Source: Tipula vernalis
Lineage: Eukaryota; Arthropoda; Insecta; Diptera; Tipulidae
Direction: 5' to 3'
Assembly: GCA_958295665.1 (NCBI GenBank)
Contig: OY282560.1
Span: 207,932,420-207,996,419, forward strand
Length of the DNA stretch: 64,000 nucleotides
A program made the position numbers and the translations under genes. Under the pieces are notes generated by a model. It searched no databases, had not been told where the DNA came from, and saw only the letters and a list, made by a program, of their open reading frames with translations. Shown here one piece after another: positions 22,201-33,551 of this stretch. Position 1 is the stretch's first letter. Each line of letters starts with the position of its first letter.

Positions 22201-23504
22201 ACGTATGAGGAATAAAATATGGACAAACAAAAAAAAAGTAAAAAAAAAATGATTTACTAATCAAACGATTTTGATCCATAATTTATTTAAAACTTTAATT
22301 CTTAGATAAAATTTACAGAAAAATTTGCGCCCCATATCGATTAGCTTTCCTGATCCTTTCTGGCACTCTTTTCATTGCCGCCTGCGTTCCTGATGTATCG
22401 ATCTTCTTTAAATCTCTTTTTATCTTTCTAATCAGACATTCAACATTTTTGGCACGATATCCATTGCTGTATACCATTCTCTTCAGATTTGCCCAAAACG
22501 TTTCAATGGGCGTTAGTTGTGGAACATTTGGTGGGTTATAGTCTTTAGGGATAAATTCGATTCTTCGTTGACATAAATCAGATAACGTTGCGTTGGCATA
22601 ATGTGAGGATGCCAAATCAGGCCAAAAAATCGTTTTATCATTTTTATGATATTTATTTATAAATTTCTGAAGCACAGGTAAACATTTGTTTGTGTATGTT
22701 TGCGCATTAACCGCCAAACCACTTTTGAAAAATACTTGGTCACTGACACCTCGTTCGCTAATAGCCAACCACAACATAACTTTACCTGGAAACTTGGTTT
22801 TATGAATAAACTTATCTTTTTCTGGTACTTTGTGAGCGGGTGACTCGTAGTAGTATTTTGACTGCCATTCATTACCTTCAACAGTGAAATAACTTTCATC
22901 ATCCATCACACATTTATAAGCTGAAGAAGCGGCGAAATATGTTTGGGAAGCACTCTTAATCTAGATTTGATTGTAGCTAATTGTTTGTCTGTAGTTGCTG
23001 GTGCCGATTTTTTGGGTTTGCGTTGTATATTCATACCTTGTAAATATTTCTTGGCAGTTTTTGAGTCAACTTGATATTTTTTACCCAGTTGTCTGTACGA
23101 TTTTGCAGTTCGACCCACTGTTTCATCTTTTAATTTCATTCGAACTTTGCTATCTTGTTGTTGACATTTTTTACCAGAGCCGGGTTTTCTTTCCACAGGT
23201 TCATTATTCTCAAACAGTTTAATTGTTTTGTAGATAAAGGATTTTTTGAATCCAAGATCCTTGAAGTAGTGAAAAACCTCGTTCTTTTTTTTGTCCGGAT
23301 TTTCCTGACAAAATTTATAAATTAATTTACGACGATCTACTTCTAACAACGACATTTTCGTAACTAATCGTAAAATGACGCAGTTGTTATGTATATTTGA
23401 TGAAATATAGGGGAATCACCTTATTTAAAAACAAGGAAATTTTTGTTTTTGGTTATACAATACAGATACATTTTACATTTGTCCATATTTCATTCCTCAT
23501 ACGT
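22201..23504 (-). mobile_element. Complete Tc1/mariner element, DD37E type
   Basis: Inverted repeats of at least 27 bp start ACGTATGAGGAAT at both ends. TA dinucleotides flank them (22199-22200 and 23505-23506), the expected target duplication. Total length is 1304 bp and the only gene is the minus-strand transposase. The ends match closely, so the copy is fairly young, although its gene has a frameshift. Confidence 0.9.
22313..23355 (-). pseudogene. Tc1/mariner transposase, DD37E, one frameshift
   Basis: The start is the ATG at 23353-23355 (MSLLEVDRRKLI). The N-terminal half holds a helix-turn-helix-like region and a GSGKK linker. After a single frameshift near 22945-22960 the catalytic half reads VMDDESYF, WPDLASSHY and TPIETFWANLK. 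Exactly 37 residues separate the second Asp and the Glu, the signature of the DD37E (ITmD37E) group known from insects. All three catalytic residues are present. Combined length is about 345 residues, which is full length. Repair of one indel would leave no other visible defect, so loss of function is recent. Confidence 0.88.
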
Positions 23505-24058
23505 TATACTATATGTATGATATCAAAGTAGCGCACAGTGCGGCCAAATTGAAAAAAGCTGGCCAAAAGTAAAAAAAAGTTTCTAGATAGGTTTTGTTTT
23601 CCATTGGGTTGGCTAAAGTACATGTCTAACGTTCAGGAAGCACTCATAGAAGATTATATTTCCTTCTACATGCTCTTGAATATACGTAACTCACAATACC
23701 AACTTTGTTCGAGTAGTATCAACATTGTTACGGAAATGGTAAACAACGCGCTTGATAAAAGTAATACAGAAAATCGAAAGCACAACCAATTCTTATCGGA
23801 CAAAATGAAATCAATTTCTGAAAGTAAATAAAAATATGAAAATAATTTGTAACGTACTAATTTTGAAAGTATCAAATATCAATAGAGCAGTAATTATAGT
23901 CGATTTTTATTAATGTCAATCTTTAAAATACAATTTGTTGTTCTGCCGTGTTCGATTGTACAACTTATCAGAGGTTGTAGGTGGAGGTATTATCTTTCAA
24001 ATAAAATAAAAATTGGCTGCTTTAAACTGCTTTTTCGGATTTTATTGAAATTTTGAAA

Positions 24059-24905
24059 AATAGGTTGGGGAAAAAGTACTGAGAGATTTTTTGCAATTTC
24101 TTGATTAAGATTTTTTTTTATTAAAAATGAGTTTAATTTAAGAATATATTGGCCATTATTATTTATGACCTTTTGCCATTTTTCGGGAATTTTCATAATT
24201 CCATCGGTGTAAAACTTCTGGGGTTTATCGGCGAAGAACTTGGCCAAGTGATTTTCACAGTCCTTTTTTTGAAGCCAAATGGTAGTCAGAGGGTGCAAGG
24301 GCTGGGCTATACGGGTGATGCATCAAAACTTCCCAGCCAGCTCTCTCAATTTTTGCCCGGTCATCAAAAATGTGTGTGGTCCGGCGTTGTCATGATGGAA
24401 GATAACCAGTTTTCTATTGATCATTTCTGGCAGTTTTTGTTGAATTGCTTGCTGCAATCTTGTTAACTGCTGACAGTAGAAACTAGAATCAATCGTTTGA
24501 CCAGGTTCTAGAACCTCATAATGTACGATTCCCTTCTATTCCCACCATACAGACAGCATAAACTTATGGGGTGTCAATCCTGGCTTTGAAATGGTTTGTG
24601 GTGGTTCACCTTTCTTTGGCCATAATCTTTTTCGAACGACACGTATCAGTAGCAATTTACAGATGGAAATTCGGTCAATCAAATTTTTCATCGACAATTC
24701 CTGCAGCAACCAAACATAGAGCTTCTTTGTAGATCCAGCCTTACGCAAATGGTTTAAAACTATTTTGTGATCGATATTTAATTCCTTAGCAATGTCATGC
24801 CTGCTTATGTGTCGGTCTTCTTCGATTTTTTGTAAGATTTCATCGACTTTTTCAGTGATTGTACAACCAGAGCGAGGTGCATCTTTGGCATCGAAATTTG
24901 ACTGT
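24059..24905 (-). pseudogene. irritans-type mariner transposase relic
   Basis: On the minus strand the order is FDAKD-PRSG, DRHISRHDIA and DHKIVLNHLRKAG (24750-24905); LWPKKGEPPQT-SKPGL and VWWE (24536-24640); FHHDNAGPHT with the second catalytic Asp (about 24390); HHPYSPALAPSDYH (about 24300); then the frame 23990-24298 with FFADKPQKFY and IMKIPEKWQKVI. This matches irritans-subfamily mariners. The N-terminus is missing and the segment with the first Asp is deleted. The 3' inverted repeat GGTTGGGGAAAAAGTA is seen at about 24064. Confidence 0.8.
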
Positions 24906-24910
24906 TTTAC

Positions 24911-25127
24911 GAATAGGGGTTGTCAATAGGGGATGAAGGGGGCTACATTTTGTAACTCTGACTCTAGATTCGTAATCAGCGAGATAAAAAAATCATGAAA
25001 ATGATACGCATCTTGATAATAATATGACATACAGACTGTTTCATGATTAGAGGTTGACAATAGGGGATAAAAGAGGTTTAATTTTGCAACTCTGACTTCA
25101 GATTCGTAATAAGCGACCCAAAAAACC
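24911..25127. repeat. Tandem duplication, period about 134 bp
   Basis: GGTTGTCAATAGGGGAT...AACTCTGACT...GATTCGTAATCAGCGA at 24911-24993 recurs at 25045-25127 with modest divergence. It lies in the right side of the CACAGTG-ended element. Confidence 0.6.
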
Positions 25128-25199
25128 GTTAGTGCAGATTTTGAGATAATTTAGAGTTTTTCGCTTTTGGCCAGCTTTTTTGAAATCGGCCGCACTGTG

Positions 25200-26846
25200 A
25201 GAAGTAAACCCAGAAGGGAGAATCTAGTCAAAAGCGATTTTTTATACGTAGCGCATTAATAAAGTCATCAATTAAAGTAAACAAACAGGATTATACAAAA
25301 GCCTATAAAGGTTAAACTATAAATTTTAGACCAATTTGTTTAACAGTTCATTCACAATAGAAAATTTTGACGAGTAGTTCAGTTTCCTCCAGGGTCTTGT
25401 TAAATTTTAAATAATACCAATCTTCTCCGACCTATATCTTCAAAAATATTGATATAAAAACTTAGGAATGAGAATACAGCAGTCATTGTTATAAGTCCAG
25501 TTATACCTTTAGTTCCAGGCTTTAAAACTTGATTTACTTTCGACAAAATAATAATTGCATTGTTCGGTAGTTTAATTTTGCGGTTTTGATGATTTAGAAG
25601 ATTTTGGCTGGGAAAAGTTTATTTAACATAACCTAGAATTTACATTTGTAGGTAATTTGACATTCTTTCTCTATATTTAATTTAAAGGTGTACAATTAAA
25701 ATGGAACCAGTTATGTAAATTTTCCCACTAAAAATAAGTAGTACGTCATTCCAAACCCTAATTGTTATTTTATTTTATACATAAGGTCTCAATTAATGAA
25801 TTTATTAATTAAAAACACCTTCCATTCGCACGACTTCCAGTTTTGTTAGCTCTTCAATTTTACTTCTTATTTATTTGTTTATTTGACCGATAATTTAATT
25901 ACAATAATATAATTTTATATTCTGAGACTAGCTTGTTATAAAACAAAAACTAAAAGAAAAACTAAATTTAATTAATGTAATGTAAATAGTGAAATAAGTC
26001 ACAAAAACAATACATAAACATATTTTTTAAATATGAATACTTTTACGATGTATTAGTGGGTAAAAAGATTTCAGTAGTACAATGCATTTTTCATTAGTCG
26101 TATTTAAGTATTGTTATTGTTCAATCTAACGCAAACGGTGAGATATTTCACATTTGTTTCCACTCTAGTTGAGCAGTACTATAGTTACAATTAATTCGGG
26201 TAATCTTTCACAAAATTTCCATAATGCTTTGTAGCATAAGTAGTGATACTGTATTTTACGTTTTCTAATGTTAACAGCGAAATTTCGAATAATTTGTATT
26301 CGGCCTTCTGACGGTTGAATTCCTTCAGGTGTTATTTTATGATTTTATGAAAACAAATTGACTTTTTGAAGGTTTGATATTGATTCTATAATCAGTTAAA
26401 CGTTGAAAGAGTATGTTAAGATGAACTTGCCACAAGGATATTTTCTATATACATGAAATTTAGACCGTTTATACATAGAACATTAAAACGTCTGTGCAGC
26501 GTTTCTCAACTCACAGGCTATTATTACGAACTAAAATAGTCCAAATGGACCTGTAATGGCAATCTTAAAAATATTTTCTGAACCCACTAGTATCTGATGG
26601 AAAGCTCTAATAAGCTATATTTTTCAAAAAAATTTACAATTTCGTGCTGCCAGTGAAAAATTATGGATATGGGCAATGGTAAGTCACCATAAGGCCTCTA
26701 GTCGTTGCTGCCTGTGTAATGGGAAAGAGACACTGGAATTAGATAGTGTATACAATCCCATCTGTAGCATATCATCGAATTCGAACTTAGCTATCTTGTA
26801 TTTGATAGTATGCAGCCTTCTTGGATAACAGAATGGTAAGTGACCA
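25200..26846. other. AT-rich noncoding stretch
   Basis: No gene, RNA or element recognised. It may include the degraded 3' part of the gypsy relic that follows on the minus strand, but no motif supports this. Confidence 0.4.
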
Positions 26847-27450
26847 TTAGATTAACACCATGTTTGATGTAATTAAATTACCCAATGTACCATTAACATT
26901 AAATATTCTGAAAGACATAGAATTTTGAAATGGCATTTCGATAATTTCAACGACAAGAGGTGTTAAATTTTCTCGAATACATTTATTCTCGATGTCGACA
27001 CTGATTCCAAACTTAATCAAAAAGTCAGCTTCAATTATAGGTTTGGAAGCTGACGCTACTAAAAATATGTGTCTGAATTCCCTACGGTAACCTAAATTAA
27101 TAGACAATAACTGAGTTCCCTATGTTGTAATAATCATACCATTCGCTGCGAAAATACTAACTACTGAATATGCGCTTGCAGCGACAAAGGATTAAATTTG
27201 GTTTTAAAACATTTAACAAATAAACGAGGGTTCTTCTCTAGTTCCACCGCACGTATGTAGGTAGTTTTCCGAATTATTATATTCGTTTTTCAAACGCTTT
27301 ATGATACAAAAATTATTGGAGGAGCGCGACATGAATTGCTTCTAGGACGATAATAATTATTATTGTTAAACCGATACCTTGATCTACTGCTCAAGCGTAC
27401 TTCTCTATTTGCAATGTAAATTTCATTAATGCAATGTAAATTTCATTAAT
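26847..27450 (-). pseudogene. Ty3/gypsy relic: gag end and protease
   Basis: The minus frame 26847-27107 has the conserved retropepsin C-terminal half: LGYRREFRHIF, ASKPIIEADFL and GISVDI. Just upstream in shifted frames is FAANGMIITT-like sequence of the preceding protease strand, and near 27330 a SNSCRAP peptide like the end of a gypsy gag. The active-site DTGA is not intact. Together with the gag fragment at 30032-30226 it forms one gypsy copy split by a mariner. Confidence 0.7.
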
Positions 27451-27599
27451 GCTATCAAGGGTACTACCGGGTGTGTAAATATGAAAGGGGAATTTTTTAG
27501 TAAAAAATACACGTTCATCGTATGGTAATGGTTAAGAGTATTTTATTCAAGTATTGCCCATTATTAATTATACATTTTTTCCATCTTTTTGGCAATGCG

Positions 27600-28426
27600 T
27601 GGCTGCCACGCCAAAAAAACTGTTCTTTTTTTTAGGTAAACCACTTATCGAGCTATTTTCGTACATTTCCGTAGGAAGCCCGTGCCCTTTCGATGCAAAT
27701 AATTGATAATCGGACGGAGCCAAGTCTGGCGAGTATGCCGCATGTGAAAGTATTTCCCAATAAGTGTTTCCAACGTTTCCTTGACCGGTTTTGCTTTGTG
27801 TAATGGTGCATTATCATGAGGCAAAATCACTTTGTGTTGCCTTTTATCATATTCTGGTCGTTTTTCACGCAAAGCTCGGTTCAAATTGATCATTTGTTGT
27901 TGGTAGCGTTTAGTATTCACGGTTTCACCAGATTTTAGTAGCTCAAAATAAATCACACTCTTATGATCCCACCAAATATGGAGCATTGTCTTCCATCCGA
28001 AGTGATTTGGCCTTGCAGTCGATGGTTGTCCTTGATCAACCCAAGACTTTTTACGCTTTGGATTCTCAAAATAGATCCATTTTTCATCGCCAGTCACAAT
28101 TCGATGGAGAAATTACTTTCTTTTGTATCTGGCGAGCAACATTTCGCAAGTGGTTTTTTTCGATTTGCCTGTTGTCTTTCATTCAGTTTATGCGGAACCT
28201 ATTTTCTCAGCTTTTGGATCTTTCCCATGGCTCTTAAACGTAAGGAAATGGCTTCTCGTGACACATTCAATTAATCCGCGAGTTGTTTTTGCGTTTGAGC
28301 GTCATCCTCATCCAACAATGCTTGCAATTCATTATCTTCAAACTTTTCTGGTGGTCTTCCACGTTCTTCGTTTCTCACGCAAAATCACCACATTTGAATA
28401 TATTAAACCACTCATAGCATTGTGAT
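27600..28426 (-). pseudogene. mauritiana-type mariner transposase, C-terminal part
   Basis: The frame 27645-28097 starts at TGDEKWIYFENPKRKKSW, containing the first catalytic Asp (GDEKW), and continues with KTMLHIWWD, KPGETVNTKRYQQQ-like and ILPHDNAPLHKAKPV with the second Asp. A frameshift then moves the C-terminal SP-LAPSDYQLF-type block into another frame (27700-27740). Upstream pieces (RYKRK, LHRIVTGDEK) lie at 28098-28140. The N-terminal fragment is at 29763-29890 beyond the hAT-like insertion. Confidence 0.85.
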
Positions 28427-29754
28427 TAGGGCTCGTATTCTCGGGTGTCGGGTACCCGGGTATTTTTCGGAATTTTTAACAACCCGAATACCCGGGTAAC
28501 TGCTTCGGGTATCGCGAAAAGATTTATGAGAACGCTGCAAACTTTCCATTATTTATTTCCAATTTATATAATATCAGAACTCTATAAATCGCGTAGAAAA
28601 ATATTTTATCAAAGCACGCAGAAATTGGCATAAAAAATACTTTGGTCTTTTAGACCGAAGTAATTGTACAATATATTTGGATTATTATACACACATATTT
28701 TAGACATGGTGAAACACGCTTATTCCGACATTAAACCGATTTACAAAATTGAAATATTGTATCACTACTGCACTCGGTGAATTGGGCGCCGAGAAAATTA
28801 TCGACAAATATCTAGAATTATTAATGAAAATCTCACTTATCCTTGAACCACTTATGCTAGTCCTACAAGAACTGACGCACTGACATAGCGAATTATTATT
28901 CACTACGTCAAATATAAAAACCCATGGAGAAACCTCATTTGTGTGTGTATTATGCCCACACGTATATTTGTTAAGAATTTAATTTGTCTGTCTGTAATAT
29001 TGTAATGTTCTGGCCAGATACTTAATGTATGTGGTTAGAGTGTAATTTTTTGTAGTTTGGTCGTAGCTGCCTGTTGAGTAGACCATACTTTTCAGTACGA
29101 AATCAAACTACCAACAGAAAGAACTCATGGAGGGTTCTCATTTTTGCAGAGTGGTACATTGGTATAACTCTTTGGGCCTTCAGCCAAAATTACGGGGAGG
29201 GGGAAGATATTTCTACTTTTTTTTCAGTAGATATATTATGAGCGATTGGCCTCTGTATTTTTCTGATTTACCAAATCCAAAATATTGGGATTGCCATGAA
29301 CAATTAATATATTTGTCTATAAAAAATGCCGAAAAATCAACTTATTACAGACAGACAAATTAAATTCTTAACAAGTATGCTATTATGGTATGATATTGAG
29401 TAGGGTTTGAGTTGAAATTGAATTGGATTTGAGAGAGAAGTTCGACGTAGAACTTGAAGAAACAACTGTGCTGTCTTATAAGGAACCATAACACCTAACG
29501 ATAAAATGGAAGGTTTAAACGTTGAGCAAATAAAAGTGAATATTATAACTCTTGAACTAACCTGCCTTTATTGAACGTACATATATTTACATAAGATAAA
29601 TTGTTCGAATTATATACATATTACCTGTTTTACATATAAGAACTGGTAAAACATGTCTTGCCTACTTTTTTCGGGTAACCCGAGTTTCCGGGTATTTGGT
29701 AAAATAACTACCCATTACCCGGGTATTTAATTTTCGGGTATTTTACGAGCCCTA
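28427..29754. mobile_element. hAT-like nonautonomous element inserted in mariner
   Basis: The ends read TAGGGCTCGTA and TACGAGCCCTA, flanked by a perfect 8-bp duplication ATTGTGAT (28419-28426 and 29755-29762), which is diagnostic for hAT-type insertion. Subterminal regions repeat CCCGGGTA motifs in both orientations. No transposase is present. The interior carries another inverted-repeat element at 28968-29374. Confidence 0.85.
28968..29374. repeat. Inverted-repeat element nested in the hAT-like element
   Basis: The left end TTGTTAAGAATTTAATTTG and right end are inverted copies, continuing into TCTGTCTGTAAT. The interior (29100-29340) has no recognised gene; the 78-codon plus-strand frame is probably chance. 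No clear target duplication. Confidence 0.65.
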
Positions 29755-29762
29755 ATTGTGAT

Positions 29763-29890
29763 TTACCAAAAGCATGCTCACCAAAAGCTTCGACAAGCAT
29801 TCCATGTGATTCTGCAGCAATTTTCTTCAAATGATAACAAACAATCAATAATGTCCACAAATCGTAATATGTAGGGACAAAACTCGACAT
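29763..29890 (-). pseudogene. mauritiana-type mariner transposase, N-terminal part
   Basis: The start codon at 29888-29890 opens MSSFVPTYYDLWTLLI, followed by HLKKIAAESHGMLVEAFGEHAFGKSQ, the conserved N-terminus of Mos1-like mariners (helix-turn-helix region). The frame runs straight into the hAT-like element, which shows that the hAT-like element entered after the mariner. Confidence 0.85.
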
Positions 29891-30031
29891 TTTGTTATTG
29901 TATTAAAATTATATTTGCACAAGAAAATAATGGCGCCAATGACGCGGTTTGTCGAAAGGTACATTGATAGGTGGCGCCATTTATTGGTAAATTCTGGCAG
30001 AAACTGTTGGTGTTTGCCTGTTACTCAATTC

Positions 30032-30226
30032 TCATACTTTAGCAGCGATCTCACATAAATCTGGAACAGCGCCATTCTCTCGAACAGCATATACATAGAT
30101 ACCCTTAATATTAGTTGGTAGAGATTTCAGCCACATGCTTTTTAAAAGAGATCGATTTACTGCGTTTTTTTTACCTACCAAATACTCTAAACGTCGATAA
30201 AATCTTGATATCGATCGATTGTCCAT
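30032..30226 (-). pseudogene. Ty3/gypsy gag fragment
   Basis: The 64-codon frame has the capsid-like pattern SRFYRRLEYLVG, SLLKSMWLKSLPTNI and CEIAAKV, matching the gag region S-F-R-L--LAG...LL--LW---LP----I...L-EIADKV of gypsy elements. It lies in the same orientation as the protease fragment at 26847-27450, on the other side of the mariner. Confidence 0.7.
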
Positions 30227-30240
30227 ACTGATTGTCCAGG

Positions 30241-31055
30241 TTAATAACTATGTATAATTGCGAGACTAATAATCGATAAATTTGATAATAAATACTACAC
30301 TAATATAGAAACCGATTTTGTGCGTATTGATTTTACGCACTAGTGCGTATACTGTGACACGGTAGGATGTTGAGAGAATAATTTGTCACAATTTTACTTA
30401 AAAAAAATGGTAAATAGACAAGGCTTACCAAACGAGAAAACAAATTAAAGCCTCTCTAATAATTCACAGCCAACCTTGATAAAAAAGATGTTTAACAATC
30501 GCAAAAACGTACAGAAGTTTTCTTGCCAGTGACTTCTTAAATGGGATATCGAATTATTTTTGTGCATCTGGAACTCCTTCAATCACGTCGGGTTCACCCA
30601 TTATAATTTTCTTTAATGATACTTGATTATCTTTATGACCTCCAATACACACTATTAAATATTTTTGGTTGCAGAGATACCAACGTTTGAACTTAACGAA
30701 TAAATTATTTTTCAGTATAATCTCTATTGTTATTGACTCCGTTTAATTAATAAGATTATATTTTTCTATTTTATTTTATAATTAATTAGCTTTTATTTTG
30801 CAATACAATTTTTTATTATTCTATTAAAGATTTATAATTTAAGAATTTATTTTAGGTCGATTGGGTAGATCAAGTTACAATCTTTATCTGAATGTTGCAG
30901 TATATTTTATTTATAAAAAAAGGGTTACAAAATATGCAGAAGTGGTAAATACGTCATCAATATATTCTAATACATAATATCACTCGAAACTAGACTAGAT
31001 ACACCTACATTATTATACGTAATCTTTTGCTTTCATTATCAATTATAAATAACAA
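30241..31055. other. AT-rich noncoding stretch
   Basis: No gene or repeat recognised. It may hold the decayed 5' part of the gypsy copy. Confidence 0.4.
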
Positions 31056-31374
31056 AGCACCACAATAAAAAATGAGTGGAGGGTTCCTTAAATAAGACCA
31101 AGTGGATTATATGTTTTTTGGGTCGCTGGAACCAAATCCGAAACCTGTTTTGCCTCATCATGTGAGCGTTTTTTCTAATCTCAAAAAACAGCTTGAAACT
31201 ATAAAACCCAACCATATCAACCCTTAAACCTTATAACCCTATACCTTCATAGCTCAATAACCTTGAGATCGATAACTTGTATTCCTAAAACCCATAACCT
31301 CAAAATCTATAACCTCAAAACTCAAATCCCAATAAACTACAAACCAAAAATGCAGCAAAAATTCCATAACCGTA

Positions 31375-31535
31375 ATACTCTAGACAGACTGTGGTTTAAT
31401 AAATCCGATTTAGCTAGACTAGTTTAAGTTTCTATGCAAAAACAAAGGGATTAGCTAAATCAAGGCAGATACACTGCGGCTAATCTCGAAAAATTCACTA
31501 AATCGGTTTTATTAAATCGAGTGTGTCTAGGGTAT
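31375..31535 (-). repeat. 165-bp MITE family, copy D (full length)
   Basis: Both ends are present: CTCTAGACAGACTGTGG at left and GAGTGTGTCTAGGGTAT at right. It runs opposite to copy A. It sits at the inner edge of the left inverted repeat of the long-TIR transposon. Confidence 0.75.
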
Positions 31536-31899
31536 AAGAACAAAAAGACTTAAGTGAGTCTTCAAGAGCCTGAAATCTCAGAAAGCTACAATCAAAACTT
31601 ATGCTCGAGGCTTAATTCTTGTTTTGCAGAAAGTTTGAACCAGATATTTAATCTTATTTCTCATAAACTTTGGGTCTCCAAAACTATAATTCAAATACTC
31701 AATAAAGTCAAGATTTCCTGAATTGCAATAACCTACATTACGACGTGGACGTAGCAGTTCCCTTTGGGTGCTTGATTTACGTAGGTCCCCTCGCCTCCCA
31801 TGATTCTCAAAGAGCTTTGCAACTTTGTAAGTAGCCATTTCAAGTGTTTTCAGTTTTAGAGTGATAACGCGTTCGTTTATTTGTAAGTTACCTTCGTAG

Positions 31900-32990
31900 T
31901 TATTTTCTTTTGTGTTGGTTTGACGCGTCTCTCTTCAAAGACCAACAGTAGTCTGCCAACATATGGCTATCCCAAACACCCTCATATCTCTTTTCAATAT
32001 CTTTTAAATCCTGGTGGAATCTTTTACCCTGCTCTTCATTAAAATCGCCTAAATTTTCAGGAAAGTACTTAATATGAGAATGAAGAAAGTGCAGCTTTAG
32101 ATTCATTAGGCATCCCATATTTTTAAAACTGTTTACCCTATTTTGAACTATAGTCACGTAATTAGGATCTTTCCTATTTCCTAGAAATTTTTTTGTAACG
32201 TATCTAAAACTTTGCCAAGCTGCTTCCTCCACCTTGGTCATTCGTTTTTGGAATTCATTATCTTTCAAAAATTCTCTAATTTGTGGTCCATCAAAAACAC
32301 CATCTCTTATTCTTGCATCAGCCAGTTTAGAAAACTTTTCAAATATGTACATAAAAGCTTTGCTCTCCGTAGTTTTCATTGTTTTGACGAATTGTTTTAC
32401 AAGTCTCAGCTTTATAATGTGATGAAGGATTACTTTATCTGTTGGTATCAGACTCTGTTTTATGATATTTTTAGATCCTGGAGTTAAATTGTTTCTAGTT
32501 GGCCAATCCTTTTTCACATAATGTTCGGCACGAGCTCGGCTGTCCCATTCACATAGAAAACATGGATGTTTAGTGAAACCACTTTGTTGACCTAATAAAT
32601 TTGTCATTAGTTTTAAATCTCCACATATTTTCCACTTGTGTTTAGCGTAATCTAATTTTTCGAGTAGGAAGCAAAGGTTGTGGTACTCCTCATTTAACAC
32701 AACCGAATGACCAACAGGTAGCGGAGCAAGATGGTTGCCTTTATGAAGCTAGACTACTTTTAAACTATGCATTGAAGAATCTATGAATACATGCCAGTCA
32801 TTAGCTTCATAAGAAACATTATTCTCATTTATTAGTCCTTCAATATTGTTACAGTTAACTAAATTTTTTACGCCTGTAAAATATTTTCTAAATTGGATAT
32901 CTTTTTCGCGATAAAAATCGTGGAGGTGCCCTGGATGCCGAGACACGGCAAAACTATCAAACTCGGAACTAAAGTTTTACGTGTAAGTAC
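31900..32990 (-). pseudogene. Uncharacterised DDE-like transposase gene of the long-TIR element
   Basis: This is the C-terminal 360 or so residues of a family common in insects and other animals as unnamed repeated proteins. Motifs in order: VFIDSSMHSLK (about 32770), a single in-frame TAG at about 32748, LPVGHSVVLNEEY, KICGDLKLM, PCFLCEWDSRA, LGNRKDPNY, KLHFLHSHIKYFPENLG, FNEEQGKRFHQDL and DYCWSLKRD before the natural-looking TAA at 31900. Spaced Asp, Asp and Glu with a Cys-x-x-Cys insertion suggest an RNase-H-like nuclease (inference). Upstream of 32990 the frame breaks. Apart from the TAG the 3' part is open, so decay is recent or slow. Confidence 0.65.
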
Positions 32991-33551
32991 ATTTACTGTT
33001 GCATTTTAGGGTTATAGGGTTATGCGATTATAGGGTTACAAGTTGAAAGGTGATGGACTTATAGAGGTCTGGTGTCGTGGAGTTTTAACTGTCCACCTCA
33101 AAATATTTTTTTTGTCACATTTAAGAGATGCAGGGTTATGTAGTTTTGGGTTTATAGTGTTGTGAGGTTTTGGATTACTGGGGTTATAGGATGTTGCGTT
33201 TATAGTGTCATGGAACTTCAGCATTATGGAGATTATGGGTTTTGAGGTAATAAAGTGATGGACGTATGGAATTATAAAACTTAAACTCTCCGAGGTTGAG
33301 TTTTGCGTGTAATTTTTTTTGTTTTTTTTCTGCATTTTGGGTTTGTAGTTTATTGGGATGTGAGATTTATGAGTTTTGAGGTTATAGATTTTGGGGTTAC
33401 GGTTTTTAGGGTTATAGGTTATCGATCTCAAGATTATTGAGCTATAAAGGTATAGGGTTATAAGGTTTAAGGGTTGATATTGTTGGGTTTTCTTTATTTA
33501 TAATTATTTTTTGAGGTTAGAAAAAAACGCTAACGTGATGGGGCAAAACAG

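Larger units (their letters stand above)
23534..25199. mobile_element. Inverted-repeat element with CACAGTG ends
   Basis: The left end CACAGTGCGGCC and right end match as inverted repeats for about 35 bp, both containing AAAAAAGCTGGCCAAAAG. No target duplication of 3, 5 or 8 bp is visible. The heptamer-like CACAGTG resembles Transib ends, but Transib should have a 5-bp duplication, so the superfamily stays open. The interior holds a mariner relic and a tandem duplication; a 75-codon plus-strand frame at 23604-23831 shows no known domain. It starts 28 bp from the DD37E mariner. Confidence 0.65.
27467..29990 (-). mobile_element. mauritiana-type mariner inserted in gypsy
   Basis: The left end is an inverted repeat CCGGGTGTGTAAATATGAAA preceded by TA, as in Mos1-like mariners. 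The right repeat is not recognisable, so the limit near 29990 is set only by the gypsy gag frame that resumes at 30032. The transposase runs on the minus strand and is split by a hAT-like element at 28427-29754. Confidence 0.75.

Noticed and set aside
23604..23831. 75-codon plus-strand frame in the CACAGTG-ended element
   Set aside because: No recognisable domain, and no partner exon was found; could be a remnant but cannot be supported.
33036..33431. 131-codon minus frame rich in Pro/His/Lys/Asn
   Set aside because: It translates the repeat-like right arm of the long-TIR transposon and is not a protein gene.
31200..33480. Possible interstitial telomere tract
   Set aside because: The units resemble telomere repeats but are degenerate and form the inverted arms of a transposon; no run of a canonical insect telomere repeat is present.
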